Assembly: GCA_022496805.1 (NCBI GenBank)
Contig: CM040094.1
Coordinates: 992,001-1,056,000, forward strand
From: Pohlia nutans
Taxonomy: Eukaryota; Streptophyta; Bryopsida; Bryales; Mniaceae
DNA: 64,000 bases
Direction of reading: 5' to 3'
The notes beneath the pieces were generated by a model, which saw only the letters and a program-made list of their open reading frames with translations, ran no database searches and was not told the DNA's origin. Of this stretch, positions 13,239 to 25,940 are shown one piece after another (within the stretch, counting starts at the first letter, position 1; the number at the start of each line of letters is the position of its first letter). Both the position numbers and the translations under genes were made by a program.

Positions 13239-13604
13239 GGCTTTCACACTATGACCAGACAAAGGTGATATTTATCATATTTTAATGAACTTCTACATTG
13301 TCTTCTTAGCCAATTTTAACCCGGAAAGGACCAAGAAGCCCAAATTGGTCATCATGTTTTTATAGCGGTTTTGAATAAATTCTACATGGACTTCCTTTTG
13401 TTCAAATTTTCTTGTTTTTTGATCCAACATATGCACTAATCTTTACTGATCCCAGTGCCATAAAATTTAGTCTCATCCAAACTATAATTTTTACAATATG
13501 ATCAATTGAATTTTTCATTTTAAAACCATGAATCCTTGATTCTTTAGGGGTTTAAGTAGAGTTGTCGAAAGTCCACTCAATCAAACAACCATAGTGTGAA
13601 CCGG
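13239..13604. mobile_element. Tourist-like remnant with inner TTAA-type element
   Basis: Ends GGGCTTTCACACTATGACC and, on the right, CATAGTGTGAACCGGGCC resemble the terminal repeats of the 363 bp Tourist-like MITE. A possible TTAA-type insert lies at 13320-13551, starting CCCGG after TTAA and ending TAGGGGT before TTAA. A related left end with the same following sequence occurs at 11008-11075. Confidence 0.4.
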
Positions 13605-14732
13605 GCCGTAGTAGTAGGGCAAGTGATGTGGATCTAGTTGATGAATCTCATTCATTCCTTCTAAAAGGTGCTTCACATTGGAATAAACCTTCCAATTACT
13701 GTATGTCAAAATAAAATTTTTAAATATAATTCACTTATAACATTTAGTAGCCTTCATGCCCATTGCCTTTCCTTCATGCACTTTGTTGTCTTTACCATTC
13801 AAGGGAGAGACTACGGAAACGCATCATTTTCAAAGAGTTACATGACTAATAGTATAAACAAGGCAAGAAAGTAAATCTAAGTAAACCTAGGGTAAATATT
13901 ACAGCAGAGACTACGCGACTAGCCACTTGTTCACCACCTTAAGCCTCCATCTGTCCACTTAGCTACTCATGAAGTACTCTTGGTTGTGAAATATACCACA
14001 CCATCTACTATGGAGCCAAGGCAGGGACAGTGCATGCTACTGAATGTTATGCTTGCTCCAAAAATGGCAAGAAGTAAATGTTCTTTTTAATGGGTTTCAG
14101 TTACTTGCTCCGTGTTTCCCTTCTACAGAAATGGAAGAAATAGAATGTGGTCCCCATTGACCGTTTCTATGCAAGTTTTTTTAGTTGTATCTTTTTTCGG
14201 CACAAGTTTTTGAGTTTCCAAAGTACCGGCCATAGTTTAAGGGTCAAAGTTCTCTACTGTGGTAGTAACTCAACTGTCGGTCTGAATTGCTGGTTCAAAC
14301 TGACTTGGGATGGACGCATGAATGCATGTTCTGATTGCATTTGCTATAAATAGCCGAACGAGAGTCTCACGTCTGAATTCTGATGCTCTTCAACTTTTTT
14401 TTAAATTTTAAAAAAAAAATCTTTGGAACTTGAAGCAAAAAGGGACCCTTGAATCCTCCATCACAAGATATTAACCGTGAACCATGAGTTGCTCCCGGAA
14501 AACGTGTTCACACTTCACTTGAGCTTTTCTTCATGCAGCAAAGCATTGTTTCTAATTTCAGCACACCAGCCAAGTGCCATGAAATTTAGTGTCTCATGAT
14601 TGTCTCGTTATTTCTGCATGGCCAATTAATTTTTTTGAAAAGTGGGTTGCCGTTTGTTTCAGAAAAAATAAGAAGTTTTAAAAATTAGGACTTTCAAATG
14701 GTGAGAACTGGCTTGATGACCACTACTTCACT

Positions 14733-14849
14733 CATTAGTAGAAAAGGTGGTGATATGCTCACCCGCAAAATCAGAGTGCATGCATGGAATTGGGCACTAC
14801 TTGTTTGGACATCTCCAATCCTTCGGCAGTGCCACCTTTTCTACTGGTG
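14733..14849. mobile_element. CACTA-type MITE (117 bp)
   Basis: Left end CATTAGTAGAAAAGGTGG and right end CCACCTTTTCTACTGGTG are inverted repeats. ACT flanks both sides, a 3 bp target duplication as expected for the CACTA superfamily. A relative sits at 37178-37296. Confidence 0.65.
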
Positions 14850-16314
14850 ACTAGTAAGACAAACGCAACGTAGAACAAAGAGTAACTGAGAGCATGCTTA
14901 GCAGTTGCTCATTGTGCACCAAGTTCACATTCAAAATGGTGTGTGAAAAAATGAAAACTTTCCTAACAACAACAACCAAACATGTTTAGAAATCTGAAAT
15001 AGAGTGCATCAACCAATTACGTACTACCACTATTCTCATGACGGAGAATAAATTTCCTAAATTTAATGAGTGCATGGTCTTGTTACATAATAGGATAACA
15101 TGTTTGATGTTAGAATCACTCTTGCTATATAATTGACAATATTTGGTGAGAAAAAATCAAACTCCACACTACTATATAAGAGGTACTTTATCATTAAGAA
15201 ATTATAGGTTTGGTGACTGGAAAATGGGTGTTGTTGGGTATGCTTTGAGTGAGCCACACAAGCTTTTGATTTAGTGCCTGAGTACATTATTGCATGACCT
15301 AAGCATTGAAGCCTTGGGTAGTGTTGCTAGTGGGGGAAACAAAAATATACCAACAGTGCCACCATAAAATAAAAATTTCCAGCCATAGAGTCTAACTTAT
15401 TTCCAAGAGAAGACACCAAAGGTAAACCTTGTCACGCATGCCTTTGAAGCATAGATAGACAAACTACCACCAACAGACTCTTCATTCACCATGGTCTTAG
15501 GCCAACATTATTCTTATTGTTATATGTAAAAAGAATTCTGACAATGTGGATTGTCAATTATGTCGCTATTAATGTAGAAAGTACTCAAATAAAAAACAAG
15601 ACTCCTAGGAGACACTTATGGGAGGCATGCCTTGAACCACCATGATCTATCAGTGTATTTAAGCATTTCATCTTCCTTTCCTTTTAGTACTGAAATGTTC
15701 ACCTACAATAAATAGTGGTGGTTTTAAGGCCTAGCCTATCATACCTGGGCCAGACTATTTTGGTGCCATTTTGACACCAAAGGCTGCATACAGGTCATTT
15801 CATCCATATTAGATTGGTGTAGAGGTTGGCACCAAATTATTATAATTACATTTCAATGCACCATCATGGCACCATGTTCACATGTTCCTGATGCAGATAA
15901 ATTGTATGTTTACCCTGTGGTTTTAACTCTACTGTACATTTAAACCCAGGATTTATACTCTACTGCTCCTGGTGCCAAAACAGATTACTAGTATTTACCA
16001 AAACAAATTATTGATGCAAATTATTGATATATACCAAAACAGATAGGTTACTGGCACCAAACTGAACAGGTTATTGATGCCACACTCTGACTAATTTAAG
16101 TACCATTCCAATTGGTACCATAATAATCATAACACTCGCCCAGTGAATAATTAAAGGGTCTAATTAAAGACATGGATAGCAAGGTCTACGTACGTAGTAT
16201 CTTTGGTGCTCCAATTGGTACCAATTTCGTAGATTCAAGTACCAAAGATACTAGTGAGAATTTCGTAAATTCAACAATTGGCAAAAAACAGAGTAGCAAT
16301 GGGCTCAGTGACAA

Positions 16315-16560
16315 CTCATCCATGGTTTGGTCTAATTACATCTGGATGCACCAAAGCAAACCAGAACACTAAATGTTAAAACAGAAATGAAGAAGTTCCA
16401 CACAACAAACCCTTTTTGGTTGGCTATGGACTATCTTTTGCTCCTCCTCTAATTCTAAACTATACAATTAACACACTAATTACACATAGATGTCCTCCAA
16501 ATTCCTTTATTCTACCACTGCAATATATCATTACAATTGCAGTTTTACCTTATTCTACCA
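16315..16560. repeat. ERF-locus repeat, downstream copy
   Basis: Shares CACCAAAGCAAAC, AAGAAGTTCCACAC, ACAAACCCTTT and CTCCTCTAATTCTAAACTAT, in the same order, with the two direct repeats in the ERF intron (17580-17765 and 17766-17965). This copy lies beyond the ERF stop codon and is more diverged. Confidence 0.6.
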
Positions 16561-16801
16561 CTGCACATGATAATCTTTTCACTCTATTCACATGTTCAGA
16601 GGCTCCTCCAGCACCTTAATCTCATAATCTGTGTAAAAAACTTCATATAACCATTGTTCTCACAACTTGGCCTCCACAAGTGCAAAACTGGAGATGAAGA
16701 AGAACCCTAACCACTGGTATCGTGATTCATGATCTTCGACAGTTGTAGGGGTTATCAATCCTCTCTTTTGTCAAGTAAATGAACTTTACCAAAAAGTAGT
16801 T

Positions 16802-17426
16802 TTAGGACCAGGAATGACAAGTTCGTTTCAGAGACTCTTCCCAAAGCTCAGCAGCGGACCGAGACCTCTTGAGTCCTTGACTCCGGGCGAGCGCGTCCAT
16901 GACGAGAGGGATTTGCTGAGCCTGAACGAAATCAGTGTAGTAATTCGGCATCGCAGCAATTCGTTGCCGGGCGCCGAGGAGCTGCGCCATCTGCATCAAA
17001 GGGGAGATACAGGGCTCCATAACTCGTTGCAGCCACAACGCCGTCCTGAGCTCGGAACTGGAGAATCCGAAATGCGGGCTAGCAAACGAGTCGCGGCGAG
17101 TACTCGTACTGACTGGTGGTGGTGGCGAGGAAGACGACGACGGAGGAGATCTCGAAACGTTCGGCGACTGGTGCTCGGATTTTGCCTTGGCCGCGTAGAG
17201 ATTTGCTTTCAGGGGGAAATTCAGCAACGCCTTGCACCCTCGCATCTCGAACGCCGCTTGATCATACGCGCACGCCGCGTCGTACGCATTGTCGTAAGTG
17301 CCCAGCCAGATGCGCGCGCCGTTCTGCGCCGAGTCTCGAATCTCCGCTGCGAATTTCCCCCACGGACGCCGCCGAACGCCCCGGAAATTCAACGGCCGCG
17401 GTGACGTCGTCGACGCCTTCGCCTTC

Positions 17427-17457
<31 letters not shown>

Positions 17458-18416
17458 AACCCACTCTCGTTGGACTCGGCAACGTCACGTTCTCTGTTTC
17501 CTCCGACGTTGATTCCAGCGTGTAATCCTGCAACATGCTCCACACGCTTCAGGACTCTCTGAACTCGGTCTAATTCAAGTCTAATTACACCAAAGCAAAC
17601 TCGATTTGAACACAGTAATAAGAAGTTCCACACTGTAACAAACCCTTTATAGTTGCTAGATCAACTGTCTTGCTCCTCCTCTAATTCTAAACTATACAAT
17701 TATCACAACATTTAGTACACATGTAGATAATCCTCCACATCCACTTAAGTTACTTTATTCTACTACTGCAATACCAAAGCAAACCCAGGAGACTGATCGA
17801 TTTGAACACAGTAATAAGAAATTCCGCACTGTAACAAACTCTTTATAGTTGCTATGGACTGTCTTGCTCCGCCTCTAATTCTAAACTATACAATTATCAG
17901 TATACATGTATATGATCCTCGAAACCCACTTTAGTTGCTTATTTTACTACTACAATATGAATTTAGTACCTTATTTGACGTCGACTCCGGGCTGTAATCC
18001 TGCAACACGCTGCGCACGAACAGATTCTCGGATTCTTCAACTGAAGAAGGTTCAGGATTCTCAGAACTGGGTGACGTCCAGAAGCTGGATGGCAACGTGA
18101 GATTCGGCAAGGGGCGGCCGGTGCGGTTACTGATCACGGCGTCAGTTGAGGGACTGGGGTCTGCTGCCCAGATGGGATGATGGGTCACTTGATTATTAGT
18201 ACTACCAGCTCGCGGCGACATGAGGGGCGACACCATGGGTGACACCAGGCTCTTCAGAAACGCCTCCGTGCTCATGTTCGAAGAATTCGTGTTCCACTGT
18301 AAGAAATGATCCTCCGGGAGACAATTGTCCACGTCGTCCTCCAGCAGGTACTGACGAAACTCCTCGATCTGCATGGTCGTTGGCGGATTCAAATTACAAT
18401 ACGGCAACACCGCCAT
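16802..18416 (-). CDS. AP2/ERF transcription factor (ERF group IX/B-3-like)
   Basis: A nuclear DNA-binding regulator expected to bind GCC-box-like promoter sites. Exon 1 is 18416-17970 (149 codons, ending at an AAG|GTACTA donor) and exon 2 is 17527-16802 (TTGCAG acceptor, 241 residues); total 390 residues. The single AP2 domain in exon 2 runs from [20 protein letters not shown] through [20 protein letters not shown] to LLNFPL, with the Ala/Asp-type signature of ERF rather than DREB proteins. Before it is a run of nine Asn, encoded by a TTA/AAT microsatellite; after it are Ser/Pro-rich and Arg-rich stretches. Exon 1 carries an acidic N-terminus ([13 protein letters not shown]). ERFs of this group usually have no intron; here [10 protein letters not shown] at the end of exon 1 is echoed by [10 protein letters not shown] at the start of exon 2, and the acceptor falls inside the second copy. 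No exact orthologue is recognised. Confidence 0.85.
17427..17455. repeat. TTA/AAT trinucleotide microsatellite in coding sequence
   Basis: About nine and a half TTA units, read on the minus strand as AAT and giving a nine-Asn run between the exon 2 start and the AP2 domain of the ERF factor. Length variation here would change protein length without a frameshift. Confidence 0.9.
17580..17965. repeat. Two direct repeats of about 196 bp filling the ERF intron
   Basis: Units at 17580-17765 and 17766-17965 share ACACAGTAATAAGAA, CTTTATAGTTGCT, CTAATTCTAAACTATACAAT and other blocks at a constant offset of 196 bp. Together they make up most of the 442 bp ERF intron. A third, diverged copy lies downstream of the gene at 16315-16560. 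Confidence 0.8.
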
Positions 18417-18475
18417 GTCGATATATCACAAATTCTTCAACCGATAGATCCACCTACGCCACCATCTCCATAGAG

Positions 18476-19085
18476 CTCTATTCTCAAACTGGACGTACTA
18501 ATCAGCAAGACAGCAACCCGGTCGATCGAGCTTTAATTTCTAGCAACTCACAAAACTCTAGAAGACAATTGCAAGTTTCTCTGACTAGTCTACTCTAAAT
18601 TCTCTATATTGCAAGTTTCTCTAATAATATCTGAGTACTCTACTCTAAATTATCTGATGTTCTCTACTCAAAATTCTTGATGATAATGGTATTCTAGAAC
18701 TGGACCGACTGATCGACGTCGACGAGAGCCCCGTCGATCTAGCGTTCCGGCAATGAATTTCTAGCAACTCACACAACTCTAGAAGACAATTGCAAGTTTC
18801 TCTGACTAGTCTACTCTAAATTCTATGATGTTCTCTACACTAAATTCTTGATGATAATGGTATTCTAGAACTTACTGGATCGACTGATCGACGTCGACGG
18901 GAACCCCGTCGATCTAGAATGAATTTCTAGCAACTGACAAAACTCTAGACAATTGCAAGATTCTCTGATGTTACTAGCTAGACTACTCTAAATTCTTGAT
19001 GATAATGATAATCTAAAACTGGACTCGAGTCTAGTACCGATTGATGTACGTCGACTGGAACCCCGTCGACGTCGATCTAGCGTTC
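18476..19085. repeat. Tandem array in the ERF promoter
   Basis: Three to four degenerate units with spacing of roughly 160-230 bp lie just upstream of the ERF start. Each has CTAGCAACT-ACA-AACTCTAG, then CAATTGCAAG, then CTCTAAATTCTTGATGATAA, and ends with a GTCGAC-rich inverted block such as GATCGACGTCGAC with CCCCGTCGATC. Multiple copies of the same block upstream of a regulator could act as repeated binding sites; that is inference. Confidence 0.75.
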
Positions 19086-19089
19086 TTGC

Positions 19090-22000
19090 GGTAGTAATCT
19101 GAGATAGACATTCATTCAAGCGTCAGTACTAGAAAAACTGATCGATGGGGCCGTGAATGATCGACTTATTAGTAATTTACTTTTGTGTCACTGCAGTGAA
19201 AGGAATACATGGACGACCTGGGCGAAAGGCTACAGTCAACCAGGGCCCACGAGCTCGAGTTCCTACCGGAATTCGGAGGATTTCAACGGCGCTTTTCTCG
19301 AGTATCCTCGTGGACAAGTTATTCATCTCACAACGCAACACTGCCATCGATTCTAGCTTTTACTGTACAGTTAATTGATTTCTAAAGGCAAACATGGATG
19401 CGTCTTCGTTCCCTAGTCTGTACGTAGCTAGCTGCTTTTGATTGAAACTCCTGGATTAGCTTCGTTAGTTCAGTATTTTAATCCCAGGATGGATCATGCG
19501 GCAAACTGAGTACCTCTTCTTTTCTTTTCAAACTTTGGAAAAGAGACTGCACATAAAAACAAAGAGAGGGTCATACAATCAAATCATTAAAATATAGGTC
19601 AATGGAAGTCCCCAAGTAAAAGACCTCATTCTTGCTAAAAAAAATCAAGTTAATTAGTTTCTTTACACATATCAAAGTAGTTGACGATATGATTACAGTA
19701 CGTTGGAATTAGAATACAAATATGGGCAATAATAAGCTTGGGGTATCACTTTTTGGACACACTAATTAGGTTATTTTTGTTGAAAACCTCCAAAGTTTGC
19801 CTAATTTGCTCATTTTGATCAAGTAAAAAGACCCTAAAATGAAAAAAAATAAAAATCCTGCACCTCAATGAAATCAAAATGTATATGTTCAAAGAGTTTA
19901 TATTAAAAATATTAATTTTTTTAGACCCATTCATAGATGTGTAAAAAAATGTTGAATTTTGGGATTTACAAGCTACATAGTGCACAATTCATTAATTTTT
20001 TCAATGATAAAATAAATTATTTTGTACTCTACACAATTAGACGTAGGTCATATTCAAAAATAATATCAAATTTTTTTTTTTTGATATTCCATTTGCTTGA
20101 TTTCAGGGATTCTAGGTGATTGGGACATAACTTACTTTTTCAACTAAAAAATCAAATAAAATTACTTAAAAATCTTTGATTGTAATCAAATTTTTTTCCT
20201 TGATACGTTATAAGTGTAGAAAACTAAAATCACATTTAATAAAGTCTTACTTTATTAAAATTAAAAAATATGTTTGTTTGACACACCAGCACATAGTGCA
20301 ATTGTCCCGAAGACAGCATTTTTGGGTACCCCAACCATACCATCACCCATATGGTAAACATTAAACTGAACTCTGGATTGTCTTACTCGACCATTAGACC
20401 AAGTGTCGAAGACGTCAACCTGAAAGTATATCATACAATCATATTATTAGGAATATTCTAGGATATTTGAGAATTTTTTAACCAAGTTATTTAATATATT
20501 TGACACTTGTGTAATTAGAGTGACAACCGACGTCAAGTTGAAAAATAGTGTTAGACATGACAACAAAAGGAACGTCATATTTTGAATAAGTTATGATAAC
20601 GATGAATCATATAACATTCTATAAGTGCCTTGTACAACACCCATGCTTTATAGTAGGGAGAGTCCTTTCATAGATTCAAAAGTTGAGACAATCTCCATGC
20701 ATGGGTCTAAGAGATTTCTTCGTCACTGTAGCAAAGAGTGAAGTCCAAGAATGTTTTGCAGTTCATGCTTTCCTCACTGTCTTTTATCTTACAGTTACTG
20801 TTCCCCTTTAAAATTAAAAAAAATAATCTGTTAAGATGGAGCTTTATTAATGCAAGTTTTCATTCTGAAACCAGTTCATTCCAGTTTCATCCTGAACGCC
20901 GCAATAATAATAAATAAGAGAAGCTCCTCGGTCTGCAAGAAGCGCAAGCAAGTTCCTAACCAACTGTCCAGTCAGTGGGGTCATGGTTTTTTTAATGGTA
21001 GTGGTTGCTTGATTGGGGTGCTAAATCCGGCTTTAAAATAAATAAAGCTACAAGTCAACGCACATTTTCAACGACAAAATATCCACCCTTGCCTTTATAA
21101 GCACCCATGTCAACCAGCTTACTTAGTAAAAATTTTCTTTTTAAAAAATCTACCTACAGTTCATTCCAGTTCATGCATCCTGAATCAAGCCTTCTCTCAT
21201 TGACTTGGCTTGGCCGCCGTAGGCAGAGGATCTTGTACAGTAGTGCATGGGGTGTACAACTACAGTACCGGAATGGCGTGGACCTTGCAACTAATATTAA
21301 TAAAATCTAAAACTATATACTGTAGATTAATGGTAACAATAGTTATAAATACTAAGTCTCTCACAATCTCACTAAGAAGGTGCTTTTTGTGGGTTGACAA
21401 TGAGCGAATCTAGCTATGGTTGACGAGTCCACAGGTAGGATGATTTACAGTACACTACTACACAGCTACACTAGGTTGCGTCACGCTTGACATTTTGCAC
21501 TAATTGTCAGAATTACTCAAAATCATAGATATGACAATTTTGACTCTTCAGTTTGTTGCTTTATCGTTGTCATTTTGTTTAAAATGACAAATGTAGAAAA
21601 TTTGAGTTTTTATCATGTACGGTTCACTTTTATTACTTAGAATTTTTTTAAATTATTATGACGTAGTTTGAATGTGTGACAAGTGTCCTACATTCAATTT
21701 ATTATAGTGTGACAAGTGTGCAAAATATTTTAGAATGTCGCTTTTAGAGAACGTAAAAGTGAATTGAAACCAACTCTTTTTCTTTTCATGTTTCCTGCAT
21801 GTTAGATAAGACAACCTCATTCGGAAAAAAAAGAGCCAATCTTATCATAGGTAGAATTCTTACGTGACTTATCTAGTTCCTGTCACAGTCTGCTTTACTT
21901 TGGGGAGTGCTTTCATGCATACTTTACTATGCAAGAGATAGACTGAAAGCAGAATGGGCTAGGGAGTGACATGTTGCAGATGCCACAGCTGTTTCCAGCC

Positions 22001-22660
22001 CTGTACAGCGACCTACCTGTTTGTCTTCTCCCTCGCTGAGATCTTTCCACCCAGCTCTTTCACACTAATTAACTCCTGGTCCATTCGGAATATTCTCCCA
22101 GGTGTGCAACGTCGGAAACACGTCGGTTGATATATGTGGAGAATGTTAGAAACACGTTTGATGTCAGTCCATGATGCAGATCATGTCAGTATCCAACCAA
22201 CTTGTGACAGTATTGAGTACGTTTCACGCATCGTCGATCAGGCGAGAATAACTGCTTATACACTCTTTTATATCACACCTTTCGTAACTAACGTACATGA
22301 GTTGAGTTCAGAACTTGACATGTGGAAAATGTCCACTCACATGTGTACACAATCTCTGCAAAGTGATATTGGAGAGTGTTGATAAGCGATGTGGGGTAAC
22401 ATGGAAGTGAAGAGCTTACGATTTTACTCTTGGGCTGGTGGAGAGAAGGCCATCAATAGTCAACTGTTGATTGTTCGCCAAGTAGGGTTTTCTGATCAAC
22501 TCCTGCCACGTTGGGAGATAACATTAACAAGACCAAAGATAATAGCCTGATAATTATTAATTGTAGAATGTTGTTACAAAAGCTTTCGTTTCGTTACATT
22601 GAATCTCAAAATCTTCACAGAAGTGAAAAAGAGAATAAGAAAATTTGAGAAGTGATTGTG
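19090..22660. other. Intergenic, no gene seen
   Basis: About 3.6 kb between the ERF promoter and the 3' end of the helicase gene. AT-rich with short open frames only. I see no splice-bounded coding, no RNA gene and no clear transposon end. Confidence 0.5.
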
Positions 22661-22663
22661 CTC

Positions 22664-25600
22664 TCAGGATCTCTTAAGACCTAGCTTGTTTGCGAGGCGA
22701 CCCCAAACCGACTTCGTTTCACCTTTATACTGCTTCTGTCGAGACCTCCCCCTTTTCCGACTCCCTTTACCTCTTCCACGCTTGCTGAGACGCTGACGGC
22801 GAGTCTCGGGGTCAGCCCAACCCCTGCCCCAATCCCTTGCTTCTTCTGTTGTTCTACTATTCCTGGGAATTCGCAAAGCTTGTACCATATCACCTTCTAA
22901 CTGCACCAACAGAGGCTGCCTTGGTGTGCTTGCATGATCCTGTGACAAGCTGCTCTTGTGCGTTCGCAGGAACTCATGCCCTTTGGGGGTGAGCACAGGC
23001 TGTTTGATGGTGGGCACCACCAACTTGTTTGTGATTGCTGAGGTCTGAATCAACAGTGAAAAAAAATCTGAGTAAGAAAATAAAGCATGCTTTGCAAATG
23101 ATCCACTACTTGAAAATAAATCATCATAAGTAGTGGATCATGTAAAGCCTTAGTACAACGACATTGCACACTCGCGTGTGGAAACTAGTCATCTTCCAAG
23201 GTTCAATCAATACTTGAGATGTTTTCTGGTCATTATACTTGGCACTAACTATGCTATCAATATTGAGTAAATAATTGGTTGATGAAGGAGGTTCGGGAAG
23301 GTAATGGCCTTGGTTCAAAATCTAAAAAGATCCTCTTATTAGATTCACTAAGTTATGAATGATAAGTACATGTTGATCTAATAGGACATTAGATCAGTAT
23401 TAATGTGACATTAGATCAGCATTAAATTAATTAAAATGTCATGGCTTAATGTTAACTTAGTAGTTGTCGATGTAATATCAAGTTCACGCTGATGACACTA
23501 ACATCACACCAACATTAATGTAACACCATTTGCATTACACTAACATCAACTTAGCATGAGGACTTGACATGGATCTAATTAATTTCTATTAACTTAGCAT
23601 TAATAATCTAATGGAAGTAGTCTTTTTGATGAATTCGTATTCGGTGTCATACTGTTTTGTTCCAAGGTAGACAGTACTTCTTCCTTCCGATGCATTATGA
23701 TTCAGCTGCATTGCAGTTGAGATGCCATCAATATATAAGATCTACAATTGTGCAAGCAAGTTTTAAAGAGACATGCACTCACTGCGTTCCGAATGTATCC
23801 ACGGTCAGCAAGAATGCGAACGAAGCCCCTCCACCATAATCTATCCTTCTGTGGGTCCTGCAGTGCAAGTTCACCACCATGATAAAATTCGGAACTGATC
23901 AATGCTAAGAGGTGACAAGCAACAATAGTGTAATGATGTCCCCTCCCTCTGAAAGCATGTTAGATCCAGTACACCCTCACCTGCTTCTCCACTTGTTCGA
24001 CAACATCTCTTACAGTTGGCCCTGTGGATCTCATTGATGGACTACCGGCTCTCCCTCTTCCTCTTGGTGTTCGCTCCCTTGGTTGTACACCAGTTCCCGA
24101 GGCAGCTTCCCTCTGCATTTATCCACACCATCAAGATCAGTTTATTTTAAGAAGAATGATCAATCATAAAACTTTATTTCCAAGCTTATCCCTTAAGCGT
24201 CTTAAACGCCCAATATGGCCATCTGCATCACTGAACTTTGCAACGCTGGCATTTTCTCATTTTACCTCGGTTTCCTGATTGCAATACATCGTTTTAAAGC
24301 TCTTGTTCTATACTACAAGATCAACATTGTCGATCGTGTCAAACTGAAGCCATTTTCACACAAACAGATGATTTGCAGCAGGGGGTCCAACTTTCCTACA
24401 CTACATAAAATACAGTGGACGCTTAAGGGTTGACTCAGGCTCAAAGCTGTGGGGAATAGCCCTTGCATAAGCGAAGGTTCTAATAGATGTTACAATTAGC
24501 ATTTGGTCTCTGAACAAGCTTGACTGATCTAATGCATGACTGGCAAACGACAGTATTGCAAATCCAATAATGAGGATCCACCTGAGGGGCAGAAATCGCT
24601 GTCAGAAGCAACACAGCTTCTCTGGTTAGGTTTTGAGTAGGAGGTGGGCCGTTGATGCATACATCACACCTGGTGAAAGACCATAGTGCTGACGATTAGT
24701 GTAATTCATCATCAACAATTTGAGGATGAAATTTTTTACCTTGAAGCAAACCCACTCAGAAGAAGATGAAGAGAACCAGAAAGCACTAAGAAATCAAGTT
24801 TAGAGGATAAAGAGTGATGGGTTCTGCTAATAAAACGAAAGAGATACCTGTTGCACAGGCCACTCTCAAGAACTTCGCCAAAGTATTGAAGGATAACCTG
24901 CACTCTGCAGCAATCTTGGTGGATGCCATACCTGCTTGTCAAACCTGAGTCAGCAAAAAGTACATGCACATTTCATAAAATTTAATGAACATTGAGTGTT
25001 ATATTCTTAAGAAGTTACGTAGCACATTGATACATACAGTGTTACATGCAATCAGAAAGGCGATGATTAGTGGAGTCTAGATACTTCATTATAATGACAG
25101 TTTGCTGAAGGAAAATCCTCTAAGTCAGGGTGCACAAGACGTGGACAATGGACATGGCAAGGGCAGATTAGTGCCTGAAACAATGAGAGAGCATTTCAAG
25201 TGCATGCTTTGTTTGTGCAGCATCTCGGCGGCTGGGCAGCAATGAAGGCAGAACAGTCATGTCAACAAATAGTTCTGCAAAAACGGAGAAATTGGTGTCC
25301 ATCAATGTAGTGTGGGAAATCAGTCAGATGCTATTTACTAACTGCCACATTCAGGTACTTTTGAACTATTGTAAGAATCAGGGTTAGAAAGTTTGCTTGT
25401 CCATATCGTAATCCTTGATTCAAAAATTGGCAACCCAGTTTTAGTGGAAAGTACAACACTACAAACTAAAGATTAGAATGCGTTCACGTTTAATTGTCCT
25501 GACAAGCCAAATGTCCAACAAAGGAGACATTTCGTCTGAGTTGGATGACGTCAGTACGTTGTAAGATTTCGAATTTGAGGGAACGTACCACAATCTGAAC

Positions 25601-25888
25601 GAGCACCATCTCTACCAGCTCGACCTGCTTCTTGGTAGTATGCCTCCAAACTCTGCTTCAAATGCATGTAATTTTTTAAATGGATCCTTTGGATTAAGCA
25701 AGGACAGTTAACATTCTATATTTGAATGTCGAGACAGTTAGTGCATTGACAAATGACTAAAAAAAATGCAACTACTTCACTCTGTTATATAAAACGATCA
25801 AAGAAGACTATCGCCTGTAGCCTTGCAAAATGTAGCTTACAAATCTTGAGGAAATTAGTATTCGTAAATGACTACAAGCCTTCACACC

Positions 25889-25940
<52 letters not shown>

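Larger units (their letters stand above)
9290..16170. other. Intergenic, AT-rich, no gene seen
   Basis: About 6.9 kb between the phosphohexomutase and the ERF gene. No open frame here shows family similarity or splice-bounded coding. It holds three copies of a dispersed repeat, a TTAA-flanked MITE (10528-10853), a perfect hairpin (12577-12640), a Tourist-like remnant (13239-13604), a CACTA-type MITE (14733-14849) and, at 15720-16140, a stretch rich in GGTACC/GGTGCC-like words that is repeated in inverted form near 34970-35160. Confidence 0.6.

Noticed and set aside
16814..17562. Long plus-strand open frames (up to 196 residues) over the ERF exon
   Set aside because: They are antisense to the AP2 domain exon, are Arg-rich because of the GC-rich template, and match no family.
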